DNA of 64,000 bases from Vibrio sp. CK2-1 (GTDB lineage: Bacteria > Pseudomonadota > Gammaproteobacteria > Enterobacterales > Vibrionaceae), in NCBI RefSeq assembly GCF_021726515.1, contig NZ_JAKKCJ010000003.1:1-64000 (forward strand). The letters run 5' to 3'. A model generated the notes under the pieces. The model saw nothing but the letters and a program-made list of their open reading frames with translations, was not told the origin of the DNA and did no database searches. The position numbers and the translations under genes were made by a program. Every line of letters starts with the position of its first letter. The first letter of the stretch is position 1. This document shows, in pieces, positions 47,596-56,406 of this stretch.

Positions 47596-47682
47596 TGCAG
47601 AAAGTTCAGATTGCTACTTTCTGATATGGATCAAATTAGGTAGAATAGCACCCATCAAAAACAGTGACGAAAACGTTTGCTT
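47596..47682 (+). promoter_or_regulatory. glyA control region: MetR-like site, promoter and PurR box
   Basis: TGCAGAAAGTTCA (47596-47608) is one base off the MetR pattern TGAA-N5-TTCA. TAGAAT (47641-47646) is a likely -10 element. ACGAAAACGTTTGCTT (47667-47682) matches the PurR consensus and lies just past the start. E. coli glyA is likewise controlled by MetR and PurR. No glycine riboswitch is visible in the leader. Confidence 0.65.
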
Positions 47683-47775
47683 TGCGTCGTTGGCTGTATT
47701 TTTACGAAACTTACCGTTTTTATGGACCTTTCGGGTTTTTTAGGACTTTCAGATAATCTGAACCAGGAGATACAA

Positions 47776-49026
47776 ATGCTTAAGCGTGATATGAACATTG
47801 CGGATTACGATGCGGATCTTTTTACCGCAATTCAGGAAGAAACTCTTCGTCAAGAAGAGCACATTGAGCTTATCGCTTCAGAAAACTACACCAGCCCACG
47901 TGTAATGGAAGCCCAAGGTTCTCAGCTAACCAATAAGTACGCAGAAGGTTATCCTGGCAAGCGTTACTACGGTGGTTGTGAGTACGTTGATAAAGTAGAA
48001 ACTCTTGCTATTGAACGTGCTTGTGAATTATTCGGCGCAGAATACGCAAACGTACAGCCTCACTCTGGTTCTCAAGCGAATAACGCCGTTTACATGGCAC
48101 TACTCAATGCTGGCGATACAGTATTAGGTATGAGCCTAGCACACGGTGGTCACTTAACTCACGGTTCACCAGTAAACTTCTCTGGCAAGCTTTACAACAT
48201 CATTCCTTATGGCATCGATGAAGCGGGTCAAATCAACTACGAAGAAATGGAAGCATTAGCCGTTGAGCACAAGCCTAAGATGATCATCGGTGGTTTCTCA
48301 GCTTACTCTCAAGTATGTGATTGGGCGCGTATGCGTGAAATCGCAGACAAAGTAGGTGCTTACTTCTTCGTTGATATGGCGCACGTTGCCGGTCTAATCG
48401 CTGCGGGTGTTTACCCGAACCCAGTACCTCATGCGCACGTAGTGACAACAACTACTCATAAAACGCTTGCTGGCCCACGCGGTGGTTTGATTCTTTCTAA
48501 TGAAGGTGAAGATCTTTATAAGAAACTAAACTCAGCGGTATTCCCTGGCGGTCAAGGTGGTCCTCTTATGCACGTAATCGCAGCAAAAGCGGTTGCTTTC
48601 AAAGAAGCACTAGAGCCAGAGTTTAAAGAATACCAAGCTCGCGTTGTTGCGAATGCTAAAGCGATGGTTGCTGAGTTTATTGCTCGCGGTTACAACATCG
48701 TTTCTGGTTCAACTGAAAACCATTTATTCCTTGTTGATCTAATCGACAAAGATATTACTGGTAAAGAAGCTGATGCCGCTCTAGGTTCAGCTAACATCAC
48801 AGTAAACAAAAACTCAGTACCAAACGATCCACGTAGCCCATTTGTGACTTCTGGTATCCGTGTTGGTTCTCCATCAATCACTCGTCGTGGCTTTACTGAA
48901 GAAGATGCGAAGAACCTAGCTGGCTGGATGTGTGACATTCTAGACAACATGGGCGATGAGTCTGTGATTGAAGCAACGAAAGCGAAAGTATTAGAAATCT
49001 GTAAGCGTAAGCCTGTTTACGCATAA
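47776..49026 (+). CDS. glyA: Serine hydroxymethyltransferase
   Basis: GlyA converts serine and tetrahydrofolate to glycine and methylene-THF, the main source of one-carbon units. From the ATG at 47776 (CAGGAGA 8 bases before) it has 416 residues, as in E. coli; an upstream in-frame start at 47677 would add 33 residues from the leader and overlaps the PurR box. PLP-lysine lies in the signature [11 protein letters not shown] (about residue 230). The gene is highly expressed by codon use and has a strong terminator. Confidence 0.99.
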   Translation: MLKRDMNIADYDADLFTAIQEETLRQEEHIELIASENYTSPRVMEAQGSQLTNKYAEGYPGKRYYGGCEYVDKVETLAIERACELFGAEYANVQPHSGSQANNAVYMALLNAGDTVLGMSLAHGGHLTHGSPVNFSGKLYNIIPYGIDEAGQINYEEMEALAVEHKPKMIIGGFSAYSQVCDWARMREIADKVGAYFFVDMAHVAGLIAAGVYPNPVPHAHVVTTTTHKTLAGPRGGLILSNEGEDLYKKLNSAVFPGGQGGPLMHVIAAKAVAFKEALEPEFKEYQARVVANAKAMVAEFIARGYNIVSGSTENHLFLVDLIDKDITGKEADAALGSANITVNKNSVPNDPRSPFVTSGIRVGSPSITRRGFTEEDAKNLAGWMCDILDNMGDESVIEATKAKVLEICKRKPVYA

Positions 49027-49044
49027 TATTTCTGTATAAAAAGC

Positions 49045-49080
49045 AAAGCCCCAGTTTGAAGTTCAAACTGGGGCTTTATT
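49045..49080 (+). terminator. Terminator of glyA
   Basis: AAAGCCCCAGTTTGAA (49045-49060) pairs perfectly with its complement at 49062-49077. Confidence 0.9.
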
Positions 49081-49084
49081 ATAT

Positions 49085-49110
49085 CTCGAAACTCGAAACT
49101 CGAAACTCGA
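49085..49110. repeat. 7-bp tandem repeat, CTCGAAA x3.7
   Basis: CTCGAAA is repeated three full times from 49085 and ends in CTCGA at 49110, directly before the lipoprotein stop codon (49112-49114, minus strand). The position just past a stop and the CTCG word match the hexamer repeat after recN. Confidence 0.9.
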
Positions 49111-49111
49111 A

Positions 49112-49441
49112 TTAGTCGTCTTTGTTGATGCTGATCATCGAGCCAGACTTACATTTGAACATGTAGTAACGAGAGCTTTCGTTAAATTGGCCTAGACCTT
49201 CACCTGAACAGTAAGAAGCATTTAGGTCACGCATGGTGTCTAAAGTTTTCGCATTGTCCATTGCAAACTTAGAGCCGTCAGCACAAACGATACGAACTTT
49301 ACCGTCATCGCTAGTAGAGAATACTTTCACTTCAGTGTTACATAGCTCAAACGACGCATCTAAGTAATTATCTTCTTGAGTGGTGCTTGAACAACCTGAC
49401 AAGGCCAATACTAGCAACCCTGCTAATCCTACATATTTCAT
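49112..49441 (-). CDS. Small lipoprotein of unknown function
   Basis: From the ATG at 49441 (AGGAAG upstream) the 109-residue product has a lipoprotein signal with lipobox ALSGC (Cys17) and a short mature part with further Cys residues (ELCNTEV, RIVCADGS, SYCSG, FKCKSG), which suggests two disulphides. An upstream in-frame start would add a non-signal N-terminus. I do not recognise a family beyond small Vibrio lipoproteins. It converges with glyA. Confidence 0.8.
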   Translation of the reverse strand: MKYVGLAGLLVLALSGCSSTTQEDNYLDASFELCNTEVKVFSTSDDGKVRIVCADGSKFAMDNAKTLDTMRDLNASYCSGEGLGQFNESSRYYMFKCKSGSMISINKDD

Positions 49442-49701
49442 ATTGCTACTTCCTATATTTATCCGTGGAGATAATAACCGGACCAAAATGTGAATGATTG
49501 CGAGCGCATGGAATAGGAGCTAGGCAATCACTGAAACTGTATTAAGTGTAACCTTATCGCAAACTTTGCTCAACTTAGGGATAAAATTTATTCGATAATG
49601 ATGAACCAGCCCTCGCTGCATAGTCGCTAAGCCTAGTTATTTCGGATAAACTAAAGCAATAATAATGAATATAAAAATTACTCTGACTCGAGGGAGAGAG
49701 G

Positions 49702-50151
49702 ATGCACTGCCCATTTTGTTCTGAAAATGACACCAAAGTAATTGATTCGCGCTTAGTTGCCGATGGCCATCAAGTACGCCGTCGCCGCCAATGCCTTGCT
49801 TGTAGTGAACGTTTTACTACTTTTGAAAGCGCAGAATTAGTGATGCCTAAAGTAATAAAAACCAATGGTAATCGCGAACCTTTTGATGAAGATAAAATGA
49901 TTGGTGGTATTCAACGCTCGCTGGAAAAACGTCCTGTCAGTGCCGATGCAATTGAATTGTCGATCAGTACTATTAAATCGAAATTGCGCGCTACCGGTGA
50001 ACGTGAAGTGCCAAGTGAAATGATTGGCAACCTAGTGATGGAACAACTCAAAACTCTCGATAAAGTTGCTTATATTCGCTTTGCTTCGGTTTACCGTAGC
50101 TTTGAAGATATCCGCGAATTTGGCGAAGAAATCGCACGCTTAGAAGATTAA
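49702..50151 (+). CDS. nrdR: Transcriptional repressor NrdR
   Basis: NrdR represses ribonucleotide reductase genes when (d)ATP is plentiful. The 149-residue product has a zinc ribbon ([10 protein letters not shown]...RRRQCLAC) and an ATP-cone domain ([20 protein letters not shown], then [15 protein letters not shown]). Length is standard. A GGGAGAGAGG lies just before the ATG. It precedes ribD by 31 bp; nrdR-ribD is a common pair in Gammaproteobacteria. Confidence 0.98.
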   Translation: MHCPFCSENDTKVIDSRLVADGHQVRRRRQCLACSERFTTFESAELVMPKVIKTNGNREPFDEDKMIGGIQRSLEKRPVSADAIELSISTIKSKLRATGEREVPSEMIGNLVMEQLKTLDKVAYIRFASVYRSFEDIREFGEEIARLED

Positions 50152-50182
50152 TCGTTTTGCTTTCAGATATTGGAATAAAGTC

Positions 50183-51340
50183 ATGACTCAAGCCGTGTTT
50201 TCTGCTTTTGATTATCAAATGATGACTCAAGCGATCGCCTTGGCAAAGCAAGGGATTTATACCACTGCGCCAAACCCTAACGTTGGTTGCGTGATCACCA
50301 AAGAGCAGACTGTGATTGGGCAGGGAGCGCATCTTAAAGCAGGGCAACCCCATGCGGAAGTTCATGCTTTGCGTCAAGCAGCAGATCAAACCACTGGCGC
50401 AACTGCCTATGTCACCTTAGAGCCTTGTTCTCATTATGGTCGTACGCCACCTTGCGCGGAAGCATTAATTAAAGCCCAAGTTTCTCGGGTAGTGTGTGCG
50501 ATGCAAGATCCCAACCCGCAAGTGGCAGGCAGAGGCATTCAAATGCTGCGTGAGGCTGGCATTCAAGTGGATGTCGGTTTGCTTGAGCAGGATGCCATTA
50601 ATCTCAATCCCGGTTTTATTAAACGAATGAAAACAGGGATGCCATTTGTACAACTTAAATTGGCCGCTAGCCTTGATGGTAAAACCGCACTGGCGAATGG
50701 CGAGAGCCAATGGATTACCGGTCCGAAAGCTCGTCAAGATGTACAAGCATACCGAGCCAAATCGGGCGCGATTCTGTCTACCGCCAAAACGGTGAGCGAT
50801 GATAACGCATCGCTCAATGTTCGCTGGCAAGATCTCCCTGAGTCAATTCAAGCGGTTTACCAACAAGATTCACTACGCCAGCCGGTACGAGTTGTGCTTG
50901 ATCGACAAGCTAAGTTGCAAGGCTCTGAATGTGCTGATTTAAAATTATGGCAACAGCAAGGCGAGATTCTAACCTTGCATGATTCAGCTGTTGAGGTGCC
51001 TACTTCCTTTAAGGCTGGCCAGCAATCGGTAGTCGCTAAAGTGGTTGAGCAACAATTTGATTTGCCAAACGTATTAAAGCAGCTTGCAGATGAGCATAAT
51101 ATTAACCATATATGGGTCGAAGCTGGCGCACAGTTAGCCGCGAGTTTAATTGAGCAAAATTGTGTTGATGAATTGATCGTGTATCTTGCACCAAAATTGA
51201 TGGGCACCGATGGTCGTGGTTTAACTCAACTATGTGGCCTAAGCTCTATGAGCGATGTGATCGAACTTGATATTCAAGATGTGCGCATGGTGGGGTGTGA
51301 TATTCGCTTAACCGCGGCCATCAAGAAAAATAGAATTTAA
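50183..51340 (+). CDS. ribD: Bifunctional riboflavin biosynthesis deaminase/reductase
   Basis: RibD performs the second and third steps of riboflavin synthesis. The N-terminal deaminase (about 1-145) has HAEVHAL and the zinc motif EPCSHYGRTPPC; the C-terminal reductase (about 150-380) begins PFVQLKLAASLDGKTAL and binds NADPH. Length of 385 is close to other RibD. Second gene of nrdR-ribD-ribE-ribBA-ribH-nusB. Confidence 0.97.
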   Translation: MTQAVFSAFDYQMMTQAIALAKQGIYTTAPNPNVGCVITKEQTVIGQGAHLKAGQPHAEVHALRQAADQTTGATAYVTLEPCSHYGRTPPCAEALIKAQVSRVVCAMQDPNPQVAGRGIQMLREAGIQVDVGLLEQDAINLNPGFIKRMKTGMPFVQLKLAASLDGKTALANGESQWITGPKARQDVQAYRAKSGAILSTAKTVSDDNASLNVRWQDLPESIQAVYQQDSLRQPVRVVLDRQAKLQGSECADLKLWQQQGEILTLHDSAVEVPTSFKAGQQSVVAKVVEQQFDLPNVLKQLADEHNINHIWVEAGAQLAASLIEQNCVDELIVYLAPKLMGTDGRGLTQLCGLSSMSDVIELDIQDVRMVGCDIRLTAAIKKNRI

Positions 51341-51355
51341 TGAGAAAGAGACGTT

Positions 51356-52015
51356 ATGTTTACAGGAATTGTTGAAGCGGTCGGTACTATCTTGGCGATT
51401 ACTCCTAAAGGTGAAGATGTCACCATTAAGGTTGATGCCGGTAAGCTTGATATGTCAGATGTACACCTAGGTGATAGCATCGCAACTAATGGTGTTTGCC
51501 TGACGGTGGTGGAGTTTGATCAAGGTAGTTATAGCGCTGACTTATCATTAGAAACCTTAAAGCGCACTGGCTTTTCACAGTATCAAGTGGGCGAGTCCGT
51601 TAACTTAGAAAAAGCCATGCTACCTTCGACGCGTTTTGGCGGACACATTGTTTCTGGCCATGTCGATGATGTGGGTGTGATTGTCGATCGCCAACCCATA
51701 GGTCGTGCAATGGAGTATTGGATTGAAGTACCAAGTCATCTCGCTCGTTACATTGCTGAGAAAGGTTCTGTCACCATTGATGGTATTAGTTTAACCGTCA
51801 ATGATGTGCGTAAGAGCGCCTTTAAAATCACAATTGTTCCGCATACCTCACAAGAAACAACGGTGAATAGCTTTGTGGTTGGGCGAAAAGTCAATTTAGA
51901 AGTTGATGTGATCGCCCGTTATTTAGAACGATTAATTACCGGTAAAGCGGAAGAAGAAGAGACACCAGCTTCTCGCGTTACTATGGACTTATTGCAAAAA
52001 AATGGTTTTGCTTAA
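51356..52015 (+). CDS. ribE: Riboflavin synthase (alpha chain)
   Basis: It dismutates two 6,7-dimethyl-8-ribityllumazine molecules to riboflavin. The 219-residue product begins MFTGIVEAVGTI, the invariant start of lumazine-binding domains, and contains two such repeats (ATNGVCLTVV and ITIDGISLTVND-type blocks, FGGHIVSGHVD). It follows ribD by 15 bp. E. coli names this gene ribC. Confidence 0.97.
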   Translation: MFTGIVEAVGTILAITPKGEDVTIKVDAGKLDMSDVHLGDSIATNGVCLTVVEFDQGSYSADLSLETLKRTGFSQYQVGESVNLEKAMLPSTRFGGHIVSGHVDDVGVIVDRQPIGRAMEYWIEVPSHLARYIAEKGSVTIDGISLTVNDVRKSAFKITIVPHTSQETTVNSFVVGRKVNLEVDVIARYLERLITGKAEEEETPASRVTMDLLQKNGFA

Positions 52016-52089
52016 CCTAATTTAATTTAACTTTATTTTCGGGTTATTTGCAGCCAAGTCAGCATCAGCAGAATAGTTAGGAATTCAAT

Positions 52090-53199
52090 ATGCCAATTAG
52101 CAGTTCAAAAGAAATTATTGATGATATTCGTCTAGGTAAGATGGTTATCTTGATGGATGATGAAGATCGTGAAAACGAAGGCGATCTGATCATGGCCGCG
52201 GAACATATCACGCCAGAAGCGATTAACTTTATGGCCACTCACGGTCGTGGTTTGATTTGTCTCACCCTGACCAAAGAGCGTTGTCATAACCTAGGCTTAC
52301 CGCCAATGGTGCAAGATAACAATGCTCAATACACCACTAACTTTACGGTTTCAATTGAAGCAGCAGAAGGTGTCACAACTGGTATTTCAGCCGCGGATCG
52401 CGCAGTAACCGTTCAAGCGGCAGTTGCTAAAAATGCCAAAGCCGCAGACCTAGTACAACCGGGTCACATTTTCCCGCTAGCTGCACAAGATGGTGGCGTG
52501 TTAACTCGCGCAGGTCATACCGAAGCAGGCTGTGATTTAGCACGTCTTGCAGGTCTAGAGCCAGCTTCTGTTATTGTGGAAATCTTAAATGATGACGGCA
52601 CTATGGCGCGTCGTCCAGATCTAGAAGTGTTTGCAGAAAAACACGGCATTAAATTAGGCACTATCGCAGATTTAATTGAATACCGTAACAACACAGAAAC
52701 CACTATTGAACGTGTAGCGGAATGTAAATTACCGACAGAATTTGGTGAGTTTGACCTAGTGACTTACCGCGATACGATTGATAACCAAATTCACTATGCA
52801 CTACGCAAAGGTAATGTGACCGATAATGCTTGTTTGGTTCGTGTTCACTTGCAAGATACGTTCACGGATTTATTGCATTCGAATCGCTCAAGTGATCGTA
52901 GCTGGTCTCTGGATGCGGCAATGCAGCGCATTAACCAAGAGGGCGGCGTTTTAGTTATTCTAGGTAAAGAAGAAACCGCAGAATCGATCATTCATAAAGT
53001 CAAAGTATTCGAGCAACAAGATAATGCTACAGCGCCAGTGATGGCGAAAAAGCAGGGCACGTCACGCCGTGTAGGGGTAGGCTCTCAGATCCTTGCGGAT
53101 TTAGGTGTAAAAGATATGCGCTTATTATCGTCGTCGGATAAACGTTACCACGCATTGTCAGGTTTCGGCTTAAATGTTGTGGATTATGTAACCGAATAA
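52090..53199 (+). CDS. ribBA: 3,4-dihydroxy-2-butanone-4-phosphate synthase with degenerate GTP cyclohydrolase II-like domain
   Basis: The N-terminal 200 residues form DHBP synthase: [20 protein letters not shown] carries the acidic metal site, and THGRGLIC and [20 protein letters not shown] complete the active site. The C-terminal 165 residues align with GTP cyclohydrolase II ([27 protein letters not shown]), but the three zinc Cys of the ECLTGDxxxSxRCDCG motif are replaced ([18 protein letters not shown]) and the GQEGRGIG motif is gone. So only DHBP synthesis seems active; the cell needs another ribA. Comparable degenerate fusions are known in other Gammaproteobacteria. Confidence 0.93.
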   Translation: MPISSSKEIIDDIRLGKMVILMDDEDRENEGDLIMAAEHITPEAINFMATHGRGLICLTLTKERCHNLGLPPMVQDNNAQYTTNFTVSIEAAEGVTTGISAADRAVTVQAAVAKNAKAADLVQPGHIFPLAAQDGGVLTRAGHTEAGCDLARLAGLEPASVIVEILNDDGTMARRPDLEVFAEKHGIKLGTIADLIEYRNNTETTIERVAECKLPTEFGEFDLVTYRDTIDNQIHYALRKGNVTDNACLVRVHLQDTFTDLLHSNRSSDRSWSLDAAMQRINQEGGVLVILGKEETAESIIHKVKVFEQQDNATAPVMAKKQGTSRRVGVGSQILADLGVKDMRLLSSSDKRYHALSGFGLNVVDYVTE

Positions 53200-53200
53200 C

Positions 53201-53279
53201 GTTTTTCGGAATCTCGTTACTCGTTGCTTGAAAAAGCTTTTATTCGAGTCACGAGCTTCCGAGCAACGAGAAACGAATT
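53201..53279. repeat. CTCG-type inverted-repeat element
   Basis: Directly after the ribBA stop comes an element with inner arms CTCGTTACTCG (53213-53223) and CGAGTCACGAG, complementary with one mismatch, and outer ends GTTTTTCGGAATCTCG and CGAGCAACGAGAAACGAA. It is the same family as at 11524 and 44131. It separates ribBA from ribH. Confidence 0.6.
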
Positions 53280-53356
53280 ACCAATAGATATCGCTCACAA
53301 ATTTGTGGTAGAATCCGCCGATTCTCACTCTCTAGAAAATAGTTAAAGGATAACTT

Positions 53357-53824
53357 ATGAAAGTAATCGAAGGTGCTTTTGCCGCTCCGAATGCAAAAAT
53401 TGCTATCGTTATTTCTCGTTTTAACAGCTTTATTAACGAAAGTTTACTTTCAGGTGCGATTGACACATTGAAGCGTCACGGCCAAGTAAGCGATGACAAC
53501 ATTACTGTTGTTCGTTGCCCAGGTGCTGTTGAATTACCACTTGTTGCACAGCGTGTAGCAAAAACTGGTAAGTTCGATGCGATTGTTTCACTTGGTACGG
53601 TTATCCGTGGTGGTACACCACACTTTGATTATGTATGTAGTGAGTGTAATAAAGGTCTAGCTCAAGTGTCTTTGGAATATAGTCTTCCAGTAGCATTTGG
53701 CGTATTGACTGTTGATACAATCGATCAAGCGATTGAACGCGCAGGCACCAAGGCTGGTAACAAAGGGCAAGAAGCTGCTCTTAGCGCACTTGAGATGATC
53801 AACGTTCTAAATGAAATTAACTAA
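53357..53824 (+). CDS. ribH: 6,7-dimethyl-8-ribityllumazine synthase
   Basis: RibH condenses the RibD product with DHBP, the penultimate step. The 155-residue product has [20 protein letters not shown] at the N-terminus, [16 protein letters not shown] and the catalytic His in [14 protein letters not shown]. Such proteins form 60-mer or pentamer shells. A TAGAAT about 45 bp upstream (in GTGGTAGAATCC) could be its own promoter, since a repeat element lies before it. Confidence 0.97.
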   Translation: MKVIEGAFAAPNAKIAIVISRFNSFINESLLSGAIDTLKRHGQVSDDNITVVRCPGAVELPLVAQRVAKTGKFDAIVSLGTVIRGGTPHFDYVCSECNKGLAQVSLEYSLPVAFGVLTVDTIDQAIERAGTKAGNKGQEAALSALEMINVLNEIN

Positions 53825-53845
53825 TTTTTTGCAATCTAATTCCTA

Positions 53846-54313
53846 ATGGGGGCTCGCGTGAAACCAGCCGCACGTCGTAATGCACGTCAATTCGCACTAC
53901 AAGCGATTTATTCTTGGCAAGTCACTAAAGAAAATGTGGCAACTATTGAACATCAGTTTCTAACCGGTGAAAAGTATGATGAAGAAGAGCATCATGCAGG
54001 TGAACCTAGCTTAAAAGCACCAGAAACAGATGTTGCTTATTTTCAAGACTTACTGTCAGGTGTCGTGAACACAAACATGGAATTAGACAGCAAGTTACGC
54101 CCATACCTTTCTCGTCCAATGCAAGATTTGGATATGATGGAATTAGCGTTACTTCGCCTTGCGATGTATGAAATGACTAAGCGTGATGATGTACCATACA
54201 AAGTGGTTATCAACGAAGCGATTGAGCTAGCAAAAGTCTTTGCCGCAGAAGATAGTCATAAGTTCATCAACGGTGTGCTTGATAAAGCTGCACCGCACGT
54301 TCGTAAAAAGTAA
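53846..54313 (+). CDS. nusB: Transcription antitermination protein NusB
   Basis: NusB with NusE (S10) binds BoxA in rRNA leader transcripts. The 155-residue product has the all-helical fold signature [20 protein letters not shown], and [17 protein letters not shown] and [12 protein letters not shown] near the end. It follows ribH by 21 bp, a very common pair. The ATG at 53846 (MGARVKP) is used here; a GTG four codons on is an alternative with a better-placed GGGGG. Confidence 0.97.
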   Translation: MGARVKPAARRNARQFALQAIYSWQVTKENVATIEHQFLTGEKYDEEEHHAGEPSLKAPETDVAYFQDLLSGVVNTNMELDSKLRPYLSRPMQDLDMMELALLRLAMYEMTKRDDVPYKVVINEAIELAKVFAAEDSHKFINGVLDKAAPHVRKK

Positions 54314-54330
54314 TTTTCTGAATTATTACC

Positions 54331-54359
54331 AAAGGTCAGCCAAGTGCTGGCCTTTTTTG
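54331..54359 (+). terminator. Terminator of nusB
   Basis: AAAGGTCAGC (54331-54340) pairs with GCTGGCCTTT (54346-54355) with one G-T pair, followed by more T. Confidence 0.85.
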
Positions 54360-54396
54360 TATAATCAGTTTTTATGTTCTGTTATAGAGTAACCCC

Positions 54397-55392
54397 ATGC
54401 CCGGTGAATTTAATCTCATTGATAAATATTTTGCACATCGTCAAGCCAATCGAAAAGATGTCGATTTAGCCTTAGGTGATGATTGTGCATTAGTGTCACC
54501 GCCCGATGGTTATCAGATCGCGATTAGTACCGACACTGTGGTACTAGGGACGCATTTTTTATCCGATGCCGATCCAGCCGCCGTCGCGTATAAAGCATTA
54601 ATGTCGAATATTAGTGATTTGGCCGCAATGGGAGCCACGCCCGCTTGGTTTTCCATGGCGATCAGTTTGCCGGAAATTGATGAGGCTTGGTTAGCACCTT
54701 TTTGTGACGCTATGTTCGAGTTGGCGGATGCGCATAATTTACAATTGATTGGCGGAGATACTACCAAAGGCCCATTGAGCATTTCTTTTACTATTCAAGG
54801 TTTAGTGCCGAAAGGCCAAGCCCTGACACGCAGTGGTGCCCAGGTAGGCGACTGGATTTTTGTGAGCGGTAATCTAGGTGACAGTCAGGCCGGCTTAAGT
54901 GTTATTCTCAATCCTGATGATGCGAGTAGACCTCATGCGAAAGAATTGGTGTCACGTCACTTTTATGCGCAATCGCGAATTAAACTCGCTGAACTACTGC
55001 GTAACCATGCTACTAGCTGTATTGATATTTCCGATGGCTTGATGTCCGATCTCAAGCACGTTTTAAAGCGCTCTAAGGTGAGTGCTCAACTTGATATTGG
55101 TAGTCTGCCTATCACGCAGCAAGCCACTGACTTTTATGGTGATAGATCGCAAGCACAACTGGCCGCATTAAAGAGCGGTGAAGAATATGAACTGTGTTTT
55201 ACCGTCGCCTCTGAAAATAAAGCGGCGTTAAATGACATCGCAGATAAAGCCGGTTGCCAGTTAACTTGTATCGGACGAATTATCGCAAACGCTGAAGCTT
55301 CGCCTTGTGATATCACCCTAGTGCGAAATGGGGTAGCGTTATCAGATGATGATCCGGCCAAACAGGCTCAAGGCTTTGACCATTTTAGTTAA
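54397..55392 (+). CDS. thiL: Thiamine-monophosphate kinase
   Basis: ThiL makes thiamine pyrophosphate from thiamine monophosphate. The 331-residue product (MPGEFNLIDKYFAHR) has the AIR-synthase-like fold with the acidic metal sites VDLALGDDCALV and LQLIGGDTTKGPLSISFTIQ. It lies 42 bp before pgpA, as in E. coli and Vibrio. Confidence 0.97.
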   Translation: MPGEFNLIDKYFAHRQANRKDVDLALGDDCALVSPPDGYQIAISTDTVVLGTHFLSDADPAAVAYKALMSNISDLAAMGATPAWFSMAISLPEIDEAWLAPFCDAMFELADAHNLQLIGGDTTKGPLSISFTIQGLVPKGQALTRSGAQVGDWIFVSGNLGDSQAGLSVILNPDDASRPHAKELVSRHFYAQSRIKLAELLRNHATSCIDISDGLMSDLKHVLKRSKVSAQLDIGSLPITQQATDFYGDRSQAQLAALKSGEEYELCFTVASENKAALNDIADKAGCQLTCIGRIIANAEASPCDITLVRNGVALSDDDPAKQAQGFDHFS

Positions 55393-55433
55393 TATAGACT
55401 ACTCCAAAAAATAACAACAATATAAGGCGCAAC

Positions 55434-55946
55434 ATGTCGCAAACACCAGATAAGATAAACCCTATCGACCGTATTAAGTTATCCAATCCATGGCATTTAT
55501 TAGCAGTGGGTTTTGGTAGTGGTTTATCAAAAATTGTTCCTGGAACCATGGGAACCTTAGCTTCTATTCCATTTTATTTATTATTGGTTCAGTTGCCGCC
55601 GATCGCTTACGGTATCGTGGTCGTCATCTCCGCTTTAATTGGCATAACCATTTGCCAGAAAACCTCTGATGATATGCAAGTTCATGATCATGGCGCAATA
55701 GTGTGGGATGAGTTCGTCGGCTTTTGGATCACCATGAGCGTAGTGCCTTTACTGGGACTACCGCATTATGATTGGCAAACCTTGCTGATTGGTTTTGTGT
55801 TATTTCGAATTTTTGACATGGTGAAGCCGTGGCCGATTAGTTTGCTCGATCGTCATGTGCATGGTGGTTTTGGCATTATGATTGATGATGTGCTGGCTGG
55901 CGTCTTTGCCGCAATCAGTTTATGGCTGGTGGTTTTGTATTTATAA
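55434..55946 (+). CDS. pgpA: Phosphatidylglycerophosphatase A
   Basis: PgpA dephosphorylates phosphatidylglycerol phosphate in the inner membrane. The 170-residue product has NPWHLLAVGFGSGLSKIVPG at the N-terminus, the motif HDHGAIVWDEFVGFW (metal-binding Asp/Glu), and DMVKPWPISLLDRHVHGG. Four membrane segments are predicted. It follows thiL, a standard pair. Confidence 0.96.
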   Translation: MSQTPDKINPIDRIKLSNPWHLLAVGFGSGLSKIVPGTMGTLASIPFYLLLVQLPPIAYGIVVVISALIGITICQKTSDDMQVHDHGAIVWDEFVGFWITMSVVPLLGLPHYDWQTLLIGFVLFRIFDMVKPWPISLLDRHVHGGFGIMIDDVLAGVFAAISLWLVVLYL

Positions 55947-55967
55947 CGATTATTAAGGGAAAGTAAG

Positions 55968-56315
55968 ATGTCTAAGAAAGTATATTGTGTGGCGCAGTTT
56001 CAACCAAAAGAAGGCAAACTAGATGAGTTGTTTGCCGTGCTGCAAGCGCTAGAGCCAAATACGTTACGTGAAGATGGTTGCTTGCAATATGTCGTGACTC
56101 GCCACCGCACCAGCCCATTTGCCGGCGGTGAAAGCTGTCCAATTGCTTTTCATGAAATTTGGGCAAGCAATGAAGCGTTTGAAGCTCACTGCCAACGTCA
56201 AGAAATTGCTGACTTCTTCCAACAGCAATGTGTGGCAGAAAGCGGTTTAGTTGAAAAGTCGAATGTCGCGGTTTACACCGATGAACCAAATAACTTTGAT
56301 GCGCCGAAGTTTTAA
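55968..56315 (+). CDS. Antibiotic biosynthesis monooxygenase (ABM)-domain protein
   Basis: The 115-residue product is a single ferredoxin-like ABM domain (YCVAQFQPKEGKLDELFAVL, then FHEIWASNEAFEAHCQRQEI), close in pattern to YgiN-like quinol monooxygenases. Small cofactor-free enzymes of this kind oxidise quinols or protect from quinone stress. It lies 21 bp after pgpA and before a bidirectional terminator, so is probably co-transcribed with it. The substrate is unknown. Confidence 0.85.
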   Translation: MSKKVYCVAQFQPKEGKLDELFAVLQALEPNTLREDGCLQYVVTRHRTSPFAGGESCPIAFHEIWASNEAFEAHCQRQEIADFFQQQCVAESGLVEKSNVAVYTDEPNNFDAPKF

Positions 56316-56337
56316 TTTCTAAGTAGTCAATCAAAAC

Positions 56338-56392
56338 AAAAATGGCTCAATACCTATCACCACTTTGAGGTGACCAGTATTGAGCCATTTTT
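56338..56392. terminator. Bidirectional terminator between the ABM gene and dxs
   Basis: AATGGCTCAATAC (56341-56353) pairs perfectly with GTATTGAGCCATT (56377-56389), and TCACC/GGTGA continues the stem inside. A and T runs on both sides allow use in both directions. Confidence 0.88.
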
Positions 56393-56406
56393 TATTGTTT
56401 TAGTTT

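Noticed and set aside
47683..47775. Glycine riboswitch in the glyA leader
   Set aside because: The tandem glycine aptamer core is not visible and the leader is too short.
49487..52089. FMN riboswitch in the riboflavin cluster
   Set aside because: No RFN element seen before nrdR, ribD, ribE or ribBA; gaps are too short apart from the region before nrdR, which shows no such fold by eye.
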